Below are positions 6,734-13,739 of a stretch of DNA of 48,819 bases, piece after piece (the first letter of the stretch is position 1; every line of letters begins with the position of its first letter). The notes below the pieces were generated by a model, which saw only the letters and a program-made list of their open reading frames with translations, was not told the DNA's origin and did no database searches. The DNA is from Lachnospiraceae bacterium (GTDB lineage: Bacteria; Bacillota; Clostridia; Lachnospirales; Lachnospiraceae), in NCBI GenBank assembly GCA_030540075.1, contig JAUNWX010000013.1, forward strand, positions 1 through 48,819. Direction: 5' to 3'. The position numbers and the translations under genes were made by a program.

Positions 6734-7015
6734 CTAATGATAGTCAACAATCTCTACACGACTCGCTTCTCCATCCTCAAAGCAAAAGCAAATCCGATAC
6801 TGATCATTTATCCGAATGCTATACTGCCCATCCCTGTCTCCGCTTAGCTTTTCAAAACGATTTGCCGGCGGCACTCTTAGGTCCTGCAGAGTTTTTGCAT
6901 TGTTCAACATAATTAATTTGCGCAAAGCAATGCGCTGAATGTCATGAGGCAGTTTTTTAGAGAAAACCTGTCGATAAATCTTCTCTGTTTCTTTATCAAC
7001 GAAACTGATTATCAT
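6734..7015 (-). CDS. higB: HigB-type mRNA interferase toxin
   Basis: 93 residues from ATG 7015. It matches the HigB/RelE-like fold, with the conserved C-terminal block YSIRINDQYRICFCFEDG followed by VEIVDYH. In this family it cleaves mRNA, usually on the ribosome. No Shine-Dalgarno site precedes the ATG. Instead a -10 TATAAT ends seven bases upstream, so the mRNA probably starts at the ATG. It is followed by higA. A longer frame from TTG 7054 would include the promoter and is rejected. Confidence 0.9.
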   Translation of the reverse strand: MIISFVDKETEKIYRQVFSKKLPHDIQRIALRKLIMLNNAKTLQDLRVPPANRFEKLSGDRDGQYSIRINDQYRICFCFEDGEASRVEIVDYH

Positions 7016-7021
7016 AGCCCA

Positions 7022-7050
7022 ATTATACCCGTCATACATGTACACGTCAA
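7022..7050 (-). promoter_or_regulatory. higBA promoter giving a leaderless transcript
   Basis: -35 TTGACG (7050-7045), 17-base spacer, -10 TATAAT (7027-7022). Six bases separate the -10 from the ATG at 7015, placing the predicted start on the A of the start codon. A TACATGTA palindrome sits in the spacer as a possible operator. Confidence 0.75.
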
Positions 7051-7593
7051 GCAAGCAATTATTTCACAAAAATACGCATGATTAGATTCGTGTTCGCCCA
7101 ATTTGTTCATATCTCGATTCTACCATGACGTTTCTTATCTGCATATCGTCGTCAAACAGACTATATTGAGCGGTTTACCTCCAGTGTTTTCAATGGGTTC
7201 CGAGGTTTTCGCCTACAGAAAATATTTTGGTTTTCACAGCCATACGGGCCATGGCGTCATTTCCCATCACATGGCCAATGCCTCCGCCTTCACATTATCA
7301 CGCCGCCTTTCTATATCGCCCCTCAGATGTCAACTTCCCATTCTCGACAAACTATTCTTATAGCCCGCATAGCGTCGTTTATATTCAACGCTCTCCTGAT
7401 AGTCTTCATGCTTCTTCGTCCGAGCAATACGTTCAAACGAATACCCATACATCTTATGGAATACCATTTTCACCTTATATTATTGTCCGCTTTCTGAATT
7501 TTGTGCTACCATATCTCATATTCACATGAGCATGCGCTTCACATATTATGAAGTCTCGCATCACGCTGTTTGCCCTATGAAAGGAATCGTAAT
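7051..7593. other. Gap of about 540 bases with one possible small gene
   Basis: No long gene of convincing composition is present. It contains a possible 45-codon minus-strand frame (7330-7467) and a copy of the GGCCAATGC word at 7273-7281. The stretch following that word (CTCCGCCTTCACAT) is nearly repeated after the next pilin gene at 8067. Confidence 0.5.
7330..7467 (-). CDS. Possible small basic protein
   Basis: 45 codons from ATG 7467, with AAGGTG just upstream. The sequence MVFHKMYGYSFERIARTKKH, then EDYQESVEYKRRYAGYKNSL, is charged and helix-compatible. That is unlike the noise frames in this AT-rich gap. No family is recognised; it could be a fragment of a larger lost gene. Confidence 0.3.
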   Translation of the reverse strand: MVFHKMYGYSFERIARTKKHEDYQESVEYKRRYAGYKNSLSRMGS

Positions 7594-8043
7594 ATGAACC
7601 GAAAGAAAGGCTTCACGCTCGCAGAACTCCTGATTGTGGTTGCCATCATCGCTGTACTCGTCGCGGTCTCTGTACCGGTTTTCACAGCACAGCGCCGTAA
7701 AGCCGTCGACGCTGTAAATAAGGCGAATATCCGTGCCGCAAAATCCATGGCACTGGCTGCATTTTATGATGACAAAACTAAATACTCCGAAGACATTTAC
7801 CACACTAAAATGGCTTACTTTAAATATACGAATGGCAGTCTGGAACCGATTACCGATCAAAAACCCCATCAAGTCAATAACATGGCCAAAAAAGTTTGTG
7901 CCCAGGCCGCACAGCACAAACGGTGCGACTGCATCTATGTATACGTTTCCTTAAATGACCGTAGACCTATCCAGACCGCTCCGTACCTCGACCAGAACGG
8001 AAACATCCATGGCAACAGCTCCGTCAACGGCCAGTTCGGCTAG
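7594..8043 (+). CDS. Type IV pilin-like protein
   Basis: 149 residues from ATG 7594 (AAAGGA upstream). The prepilin signal KKGFTLAELLIVVAIIAVL is at residues 4-22, with glutamate at mature position 5. The globular part is unlike the other two pilins. It contains two cysteines close together near HKRCDCIYVYV plus one at KKVCAQ, which could form a disulphide. It is the only intact pilin gene in the window on the plus strand and is flanked by repeats rather than assembly genes. It is probably a minor pilin or pseudopilin. Confidence 0.85.
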   Translation: MNRKKGFTLAELLIVVAIIAVLVAVSVPVFTAQRRKAVDAVNKANIRAAKSMALAAFYDDKTKYSEDIYHTKMAYFKYTNGSLEPITDQKPHQVNNMAKKVCAQAAQHKRCDCIYVYVSLNDRRPIQTAPYLDQNGNIHGNSSVNGQFG

Positions 8044-8120
8044 CTGGACTCTCCCATCGCCAATGCCTCCGTCTTCACATCATCACGCATCCTGTTAGCA
8101 TCCGTCTTTTGTAAAAATAG

Positions 8121-8168
8121 CGAAAGCGACGAGACTGATTCATTACGAATCAAGCTCGTCGCTTCATT
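8121..8168. repeat. GCGACGAG hairpin family, copy C
   Basis: GCGACGAG (8126-8133) pairs with CTCGTCGC (8155-8162), with GATTC/GAATC inside. It lies about 80 bases after the pilin stop and may terminate that transcript. Confidence 0.7.
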
Positions 8169-8202
8169 TCATATGAGGTCCGCCTTCCTGCCGGGCGTAC
8201 GG

Positions 8203-8379
8203 TCAACGCCTCACCACATTATGTTTAGAATCGTAGGTCGTCTGAATGATATAGACGCTCTCCAGCTCTCCGCGCAGATCGCGTGACCAGAGATAGAACT
8301 CCACATCGTAGTACCCATTGTATTTTCCAGTGTCTCCGTGGTTTATAAGATCAAAGTTCTTGGGGCGAAACTGATTCAT
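8203..8379 (-). pseudogene. Short frame, probably a C-terminal gene remnant
   Basis: 58 codons from ATG 8379: MNQFRPKNFDLINHG, DTGKYNGYYDVEFYLWSRDL, RGELESVYIIQTTYDSKHNVVRR. The composition is protein-like. However, the start lies inside a degenerate copy of the dispersed hairpin (8361-8402), which suggests the hairpin truncated a longer gene. The family is not recognised. Confidence 0.35.
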
Positions 8380-8402
8380 TAAAAATCAAGCTCGCTGCCT
8401 TT
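8361..8402. repeat. GCGACGAG hairpin family, copy D (degenerate)
   Basis: GGGGCGAAACTGATTCATTA and its partner AATCAAGCTCGCTGCCTTTA keep the inner stem but have lost parts of the outer arms. Confidence 0.5.
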
Positions 8403-8456
8403 ATTGGTGCTATGATTGTAGTAGAAGTATCTATGACAAAAGGAGACACGCCGATA

Positions 8457-9062
8457 ATGAGCTCCATAACCATCGCTGATTTTATCAAATCCGGAAGACA
8501 ATCATTAGCCGCCAAGAACTATTGGAGTGCCTTATCTGTTGCTCTGATGTTACCAAGTATGTGCTCTCGACTGGCCTACGCAGATAAGGCAGAATACCAT
8601 AAGCCTAATGGGGATTTCAAAGATAAAAAATGCTATATTGACTGGTGCTCATACAACATTGATAAAGACCGTTGGATCATAAGTTGCCTGGGAGAAAATT
8701 TCGCTGAAGTTCTGTACGACATACGATGCGATATCGTTCATGCCGGATGCGCTCATGTTTATCCGAAGAACTACCCGGACGGACTGGGCTTCTACTTTTC
8801 AATCAACGACGGTGGAACATCCACCGAGATGACAAAATATCGGATTGTCAGTGTCAAAACATTATGCGAGCAGATCTTTTTCAATGTCGAAAACTGGTGT
8901 TACAAATTCGGATTAGAATCCGGCGCATCCAGCTTCGCACGCACGCAGGTTTTTGACAGAGAAATTAAAGATGACAGATTATTATATCAACGTTTATGTG
9001 ATAAAGACCGCGCTGACTATCTCGAAGAGCAGTTCCATAAGGAAAACTCTACAAATCAATAA
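8457..9062 (+). CDS. Hypothetical protein with HEPN-like Rx4H motif
   Basis: 201 residues if started at ATG 8457, which follows AGGAG by 11 bases; ATG 8433 and 8412 are alternatives. Helical N-terminal half (FIKSGRQSLAAKNYWSALSVALMLPSMCSRL). Residues 85-97 read VLYDIRCDIVHAG, giving an R-x4-H motif of the kind that forms the RNase site in HEPN domains. The rest (FYFSINDGGTS, TLCEQIFFNVENWC) is not recognised. HEPN proteins are often toxins or defence RNases, but no antitoxin is adjacent. The call rests on one motif. Confidence 0.5.
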   Translation: MSSITIADFIKSGRQSLAAKNYWSALSVALMLPSMCSRLAYADKAEYHKPNGDFKDKKCYIDWCSYNIDKDRWIISCLGENFAEVLYDIRCDIVHAGCAHVYPKNYPDGLGFYFSINDGGTSTEMTKYRIVSVKTLCEQIFFNVENWCYKFGLESGASSFARTQVFDREIKDDRLLYQRLCDKDRADYLEEQFHKENSTNQ

Positions 9063-9090
9063 AACAGGATGAAGCGGAAAGGCGGGATTC

Positions 9091-9135
9091 AAAAAGCGAC
9101 GAGGCTGATTCACAGAGAATCTAACTCGTCACTTC
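9091..9135. repeat. GCGACGAG hairpin family, copy E
   Basis: GCGACGAGGCTGATTC and GAATCTAACTCGTCAC, with a few mismatches, 30 bases after the HEPN-like gene. Confidence 0.6.
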
Positions 9136-9181
9136 ATACCCCGAAGCAACCTCAAAGACTCTTGTGTAAGCTAATATCAGA

Positions 9182-9574
9182 CTGGCTGAGCTGCTCGAGC
9201 AAGTAGCAATCATCGGCGTTTTAGTCGCTGTATCTATTCCAATCTTCACATCACAACTTAATAAGGCAAGAGAGGCTACTGACATTGCTAATGAGCGTGC
9301 AGCAAAGGCGGCAGCTGTTGCAGCCTACATGACAGCTGATGAAGGAGCGACAAGTGGTGAGACCATATATTACTATAATGCATCAACAGGAGAGGTGACT
9401 ACTGGAAAGCCAACAGCTGGATATGGTCATAAGTATACAGCAACACAGGCTGATCCTGTTGGTACTGGTTTAGCCAAGGACGCTATTGCAGACCATACAG
9501 ATATGTTTGTAATGATTAAAATTACTGCTAAAACTGATGGAACTGCAACCACGGCAGTATCGTGGGAAAAATAA
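9182..9574 (+). pseudogene. 5'-truncated type IV pilin (silent cassette?)
   Basis: The frame reads LAELLEQVAIIGVLVAVSIP, then IFTSQLNKAREATDIANERA, and ends SWEK. This matches the pilA product (LAELLVVVAIIGVLVAISIP) from the second half of the signal motif onward. The start codon, the KKGFT part and any Shine-Dalgarno site are missing, and an in-frame stop lies just upstream. The globular region differs strongly from pilA. It is convergent with pilA, 106 bases away. It could be a dead gene or a donor of variable pilin sequence. Confidence 0.8.
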
Positions 9575-9595
9575 TCCGAATTTATTGGTGATTCG

Positions 9596-9625
9596 CCCAT
9601 CCTCCGCGCGAGGATGGGTATTTTA
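9596..9625 (+). terminator. Terminator after the truncated pilin
   Basis: CCCATCCTC ... GAGGATGGG hairpin followed by TATTTT. That a terminator survives behind a start-less gene suggests the truncation is recent. Confidence 0.65.
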
Positions 9626-9635
9626 GTGCATAGAA

Positions 9636-9662
9636 AAGCCCACCCTCGCTGGGAGAATGGGC
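9636..9662 (-). terminator. Terminator of pilA
   Basis: On the minus strand, GCCCATTCTC pairs imperfectly with GAGGGTGGGC and is followed by TTTTCT. Confidence 0.65.
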
Positions 9663-9680
9663 AAATGAACGGAACTATAA

Positions 9681-10112
9681 TTAGTTAAATGCAACTGTAA
9701 CGGTAGGCTCCGTTCCATCAGTCGGAATAACATATGTTGCGGTAATAGACTTTCCAGCTACAGATGCACCAGTATAGTTAAACTGTGTATATGCTGGATC
9801 AGTAGTATACGCAGCACCGTTAACCGTTGCAGCAGTTCCCTTACCAATCTTTGTAGCGTTTGATTCTGCGGCAACAAAAGTACCAGCTGACGCATCATAA
9901 TATACAGTACCAGCTGTTGCTGTTCCATCAAGAATAGCGACTACTGCTTCTGCCTTTGCAGCTCTGAGATTTGCAAGATCAGTTGCCTCACGGCTCTTCT
10001 CCAGCTGTGATGTGAAGATTGGAATGCTGATTGCGACTAAAACGCCGATGATTGCTACTACAACGAGCAGCTCAGCCAGGGTGAATCCCTTTTTGTTTAA
10101 CTTCTTGAACAT
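9681..10112 (-). CDS. pilA: Major type IV pilin
   Basis: 143 residues, starting at ATG 10112 with TAGGAGG upstream. Prepilin signal KKGFTLAELLVVVAIIGVL at 7-25, with Glu at mature position 5, then the IPIFTSQLEKSREATDLANL helix. The Ala/Thr/Gly-rich globular part lacks cysteines. It is the last gene of the pilC side of the pilus cluster and has its own gap and terminator, so it is the best candidate for the major subunit. It would be processed by a prepilin peptidase and polymerised by PilB/PilC. A silent relative lies immediately downstream. Confidence 0.9.
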   Translation of the reverse strand: MFKKLNKKGFTLAELLVVVAIIGVLVAISIPIFTSQLEKSREATDLANLRAAKAEAVVAILDGTATAGTVYYDASAGTFVAAESNATKIGKGTAATVNGAAYTTDPAYTQFNYTGASVAGKSITATYVIPTDGTEPTVTVAFN

Positions 10113-10262
10113 GATTTTTCCTCCTATGATGTTCGTTTTCCCTTGATAGGTATGTTTGTTTTATATAAAAGTGTCTCGCACGGATCACTTTCATATCATA
10201 ATGAGTTACTGTCGGTTGCTGCACACATCTCGTTTTGCTTCGCAACCACGTCATGTGCAACC

Positions 10263-11480
10263 TTAAAAAAGATTGTACATCGTAAACATCGGCAGATAAA
10301 TCGAGATGACCAGGAATCCTGCGAAGATTGCCATCAAAATCAGCAGTGTCGGTTCCAGCATGGAGATCGCCTGCTGTATTCTCCGGTCCGTCTCGCCTGT
10401 GAAGTACTCGCCGATGACGTTCAGTGTCTGATCGAGTTCACCGGTCTGTTCGCCGACGGAGCACATTTCCTTCAGTGTGCCCGGGAAGTACGCGCAGTTT
10501 TTCATGCAGTCCCCGAGCTGTTTGCCCTGCTCGATCTGTGAGATCATCGCGGCGACGTCCTCCTGCAGGAGGTAGTTGTCGAGTACCTTCGAGGTGACGG
10601 AGACGGCGTTGTTCAGCGTCAGTCCGGACGCGAGCATCGTCGACATCGTATTGGCGAATTCCGCTGCGCCGTTCATGATATTGATCTTACCGATGACCGG
10701 GAGATGCAGCTGGATCTGTCCTTTCAGCTTCATGCCGCGTTCGGTCTTCGTGAAGAGCTTCCACGCGACCACCAGCGCCAGCACGACGATGAGGAGCAGC
10801 ATCCACCATTTCGCGAAAAAGTTCGCCATCGCGATCATCATGCGTGTCATCAGCGGCAGCTCACCGCCGAGGCCTTCGAAGACCTGCGCGAGCGTCGGGA
10901 TGACCTTCACCATGATGATGATCAGGACAACGACCGCGACGCACACGACGAAGATCGGATACGTCAGCGCGGCGCGCACCTTCTCGCTGTTTTTCGCGCT
11001 GTTCTCGTAGTAGCGGTGCATCCGCGCGAAGGAGTTATCGAGTGTACCGGACAGCTCGCCCGCCCGCACCGTCTCGAGGAAGGTGAGCGGAAACGCGTCC
11101 TTATATTTTTCGAAGGCATGCGCGACGGTCGAACCGCCCTGCACGTCCTCTGCTGCATCCAGCAGGATCTTTCGAAGCTTTTTATCATCCGTCTGCCGGG
11201 CGATCATTTCCATCGCGCGGCCGATCGGCATGCCGGATTTCAGCGTTATCGCAAACTGTGAGCACATCAGCGCCAGCGACCGGGTCTTGACCCGCGGGCT
11301 TCCGATCTCCATGTTCAGGAGTCCGCTCGCCGCTCCGCCTGTTCTGACCGGGGTGATACTCGTGATGACCGGGCACTTCTGCCGGATCTGCGCCACCGCA
11401 GCATACTCATCCACGGCCTGCACGACGCCTCTGGTTTCGGTCCCGTCCGCGGTCAGTGCTCTGTATGAATATGTAACCAA
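10263..11480 (-). CDS. pilC: Type IV pilus inner-membrane platform protein PilC
   Basis: 405 residues from TTG 11480, chosen because GAGGGGAG lies five bases upstream and the product then begins VTYSYRALTADG, as PilC/GspF proteins do. Two repeated GspF domains are visible: residues about 65-190 (FAITLKSGMPIGRAMEMIA, RAGELSGTLDNSFARM) and 265-390 (FANTMSTMLASGLTLNNAVS, VGEQTGELDQTLNVI). Each is followed by membrane helices (IFVVCVAVVVLIIIMVKVIP; PTLLILMAIFAGFLVISIYL). PilC anchors the assembly ATPases. It lies between pilT and pilA. Confidence 0.93.
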   Translation of the reverse strand: MVTYSYRALTADGTETRGVVQAVDEYAAVAQIRQKCPVITSITPVRTGGAASGLLNMEIGSPRVKTRSLALMCSQFAITLKSGMPIGRAMEMIARQTDDKKLRKILLDAAEDVQGGSTVAHAFEKYKDAFPLTFLETVRAGELSGTLDNSFARMHRYYENSAKNSEKVRAALTYPIFVVCVAVVVLIIIMVKVIPTLAQVFEGLGGELPLMTRMMIAMANFFAKWWMLLLIVVLALVVAWKLFTKTERGMKLKGQIQLHLPVIGKINIMNGAAEFANTMSTMLASGLTLNNAVSVTSKVLDNYLLQEDVAAMISQIEQGKQLGDCMKNCAYFPGTLKEMCSVGEQTGELDQTLNVIGEYFTGETDRRIQQAISMLEPTLLILMAIFAGFLVISIYLPMFTMYNLF

Positions 11481-11562
11481 GCAGCTCCCCTCTCTCACTG
11501 ATAAACCGTTTTTTCACATGCACATTACGCTGCAGAAACCACGGTTTTTGATTGCTAACTAG

Positions 11563-11590
11563 ATTCTATCATGCCTCAAACCAAAGTCAA
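11563..11590 (-). promoter_or_regulatory. Promoter of pilC
   Basis: -35 TTGACT (11590-11585), 16-base spacer, -10 TAGAAT (11568-11563), about 80 bases ahead of the pilC start. The remaining 180 bases up to pilT hold no gene that I can support. Confidence 0.55.
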
Positions 11591-11777
11591 TATCGCTATT
11601 TAGAATATTAATAATCGTTCTCGTTATTCTTAATTGAGGCGCACAGTTCACAAATTTTCGCGGCATTTTAACATTTTTTGGACAATGTCTACGCCGTCGC
11701 TTCGTCACGTCCCGCTTCGTTGCATACACGGCCATCCGTCGCTTCCGCGTCGTGCATGATGGAGGCATTGGTCTCAC

Positions 11778-12833
11778 TCACCAAGCGAGCTGCAGTTTCT
11801 TTCGGATGTAGTCGCGGTCGACGCCGCCTTCCTCGGCGGTCTGCGGGAGGATCTTGCCGTCCATCGCCATCTGGATAAGGCAGTTGTCCATCGTGATGGC
11901 GCCCTGGTCGGCGCTCGAGAGCATGAAGCTCTGCATCTGCGGTGTCTTGCCCTCGCGGATCAGGTTCTGGATCGCCTGAGTGACGATCATGACCTCCGCC
12001 GCCACGACACGACCGTGGCCGTTCGCCCGCACGAGGAGCTGCTGGCTGAGGACGGCCTTCAGGGTCGTCGAGAGCTGCAGGCGGATCTGGCCCTGCCGCG
12101 CCTCCGGGAACACGCTCACGATTCGGTCGATGGAGTCTACGGCGCTGTTTGTGTGCAGTGTCGCGAAGACGAGGTGGCCGGTCTCGGCGGCGGTCAGCGC
12201 GGTCTCGATCGTGGCGAGGTCACGCATCTCGCCGATCAGGATGATGTCCGGATCCTCACGCAGGATGGCGCGCAGGCCCTCCGCGTAGGACTGTGTGTCG
12301 GTGCCGATCTCGCGCTGATTGATGATGCACTGGTCCGGCGTGTAGACGTACTCGATCGGATCCTCCAGCGTGATGATGTGCTCGTTCCGCGTGTGGTTGA
12401 TCTGGTCGAGGATCGCCGCCAGTGTCGTCGACTTACCGGAGCCGGTTTCACCGGTGACCAGCACGATGCCCTTCTGAAGCGACGGGAAGCTACTCACCAC
12501 CTTCGGCAGGCCGAGCGTGTCGAGCGCCGGGATGCGGTTGCTGAGGATACGCAGCGCCGCCGAGATGTGGCCCTGCTGCCGGAACAGATTGATACGCACA
12601 CGCTCCCCCGCGATCGTCGCCGCGCAGTCAAGCTCACCGATCGACTCGATTTTCTCGTAGTCCACCCCGGCCATCTCCCGCGCGAGCCGCTCGCAGTCCT
12701 CCGGCGTCAGCGCCTCCTCGCAGAGATTCACGATCTGCCCGTCGAGACGGCACTTCGCCGGCAGCCCCGCGATCAGATGGATATCCGACGCACCACGCTC
12801 CGCCGCCAGTGAAACATAATCCGCTATCTTCAT
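11778..12833 (-). CDS. pilT: Type IV pilus retraction ATPase PilT
   Basis: 351 residues; GGGGAAG precedes ATG 12833. Full-length PilT, with the N-terminal PAS-like domain (ASDIHLIAGLPAKCRLDG), Walker A GETGSGKST at 128-136, Asp box ITLEDPIEYVY, Walker B-type IILIGEMRDLATIETAL, and His box TGHLVFATLHTNSAVD. It hydrolyses ATP to depolymerise pili, powering twitching and, in competent species, DNA uptake. It is shorter than PilB and lacks the tetracysteine motif, which separates the two. The gap to pilC contains a promoter, so pilT and pilC are probably separate units. Confidence 0.95.
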   Translation of the reverse strand: MKIADYVSLAAERGASDIHLIAGLPAKCRLDGQIVNLCEEALTPEDCERLAREMAGVDYEKIESIGELDCAATIAGERVRINLFRQQGHISAALRILSNRIPALDTLGLPKVVSSFPSLQKGIVLVTGETGSGKSTTLAAILDQINHTRNEHIITLEDPIEYVYTPDQCIINQREIGTDTQSYAEGLRAILREDPDIILIGEMRDLATIETALTAAETGHLVFATLHTNSAVDSIDRIVSVFPEARQGQIRLQLSTTLKAVLSQQLLVRANGHGRVVAAEVMIVTQAIQNLIREGKTPQMQSFMLSSADQGAITMDNCLIQMAMDGKILPQTAEEGGVDRDYIRKKLQLAW

Positions 12834-12895
12834 AGTTCTTCCCCGTTTCTAAGTAAATTCTTGCTTAATGGTACAACATTCAAGCCGAAACAACA

Positions 12896-12973
12896 ATTAA
12901 AGAATTGCGTATAGCGCCCACATTAAAGAATTGCCTGAATCCCCTACATTAAAGAATTGCGTGAAGCCCCCAC
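12896..12973. repeat. Three tandem 26-bp repeats at the 3' end of the TraX-like gene
   Basis: Units begin ATTAAAGAATTGC at 12896, 12922 and 12948. The rightmost unit encodes the last residues and stop of the TraX-like protein; the other two are downstream copies of that gene end with several changes. Confidence 0.8.
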
Positions 12974-13686
12974 AGTACCAGCAGGTGTGCCGGATAGTAG
13001 ATATAGAAGAAGTATTTATGAAACTTCCGGTGGGTCTTCGCCTGCTGTCCGTTATAGAAGTACGCGATGCACACAAAGCCCAGCACCATGCCGAGCGCCT
13101 CTGTCACGCCCTCGAGCATCCCCTTCGTGAGACAGGACACCACGATGAAGTACGCGACGCACTTCAGCATCCCGCGCCGCTGCTCCGCCGGATCGACATA
13201 AAAGCGCTGCGCCGCTGTATGAAACGCCGGGCGCAGGAACAGCACGAGCGGCACGGACAGGAAGTTCCAGTCCGTGAAGAGGCTCGCGAAGAACAGCAGT
13301 ACATACAGAAGCTTTCGCAGTCCCCCGTCAGCCACATGGTCATGCACATACAGCACGCCGAGGCAGATGAACAGCGTGAAAAGCATATTTCCGAAGAAGC
13401 CACCGATCGCCAGGCTGAACGGCAGCTGCGACAGCAGCGCAAAGAGTAACAGCCGCTTCGCATATCCCCGCACATCATGCGTGTAGAAGTAGCCTTCGAT
13501 CAGGAAGTAAAGCATCACCGGCCCCGTAAATGTCCCAATGCACAGAAAGAGTCGGTAGAGCAGCGTTTGCGGTTCCAGAAATATATATGCGATATGATCC
13601 AGCGTCATCGCCACGATCGCCAGATATTTGATGGCATCACGCGTCATGAACCGCATGCCCGTAGTATTTTCACCCATATTCTTCAT
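12949..13686 (-). CDS. TraX-family membrane protein
   Basis: 245 residues with seven or more hydrophobic segments. The N-terminal block RDAIKYLAIVAMTLDHIAYIF, then YFLIEGYFYTHDVRGYAKRLLLFALLSQLPF, is the signature of the TraX family (PF05857). The C-terminus HKYFFYIYYPAHLLVLWG is also typical. TraX acetylates pilin in F-like conjugation systems; in Bacillota the homologues are scattered and their acceptor is unknown. Its place between pilB and pilT makes acylation of a pilus or surface substrate an attractive but unproven idea. No clear Shine-Dalgarno site. Confidence 0.85.
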   Translation of the reverse strand: MKNMGENTTGMRFMTRDAIKYLAIVAMTLDHIAYIFLEPQTLLYRLFLCIGTFTGPVMLYFLIEGYFYTHDVRGYAKRLLLFALLSQLPFSLAIGGFFGNMLFTLFICLGVLYVHDHVADGGLRKLLYVLLFFASLFTDWNFLSVPLVLFLRPAFHTAAQRFYVDPAEQRRGMLKCVAYFIVVSCLTKGMLEGVTEALGMVLGFVCIAYFYNGQQAKTHRKFHKYFFYIYYPAHLLVLWGLHAIL

Positions 13687-13692
13687 ACCCTG

Positions 13693-13733
13693 TAAAAACG
13701 CCGCCGGCTATGCTTCCTGCACAGCCGGCGGCG
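13693..13733 (-). terminator. Terminator of pilB
   Basis: A 12-bp perfect stem (ACGCCGCCGGCT/AGCCGGCGGCGT) ends in TTTTT on the minus strand, seven bases after the pilB stop. Confidence 0.8.
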
Positions 13734-13739
13734 TATATT

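Noticed and set aside
7103-7529. Two plus-strand frames of 86 and 100 codons in the gap after higB
   Set aside because: Composition rich in Ser/His/Pro/Tyr with no ribosome site; overlapping frames in different phases.
10113-10262. Imperfect GGTTGC/GCAACC inverted repeat upstream of pilA as a pilC terminator
   Set aside because: Only six paired bases, large loop, no T-run.
11559-11777. 72-codon minus-strand frame between pilC and pilT
   Set aside because: Arg/Lys-rich noise overlapping the pilC promoter; no ribosome site.
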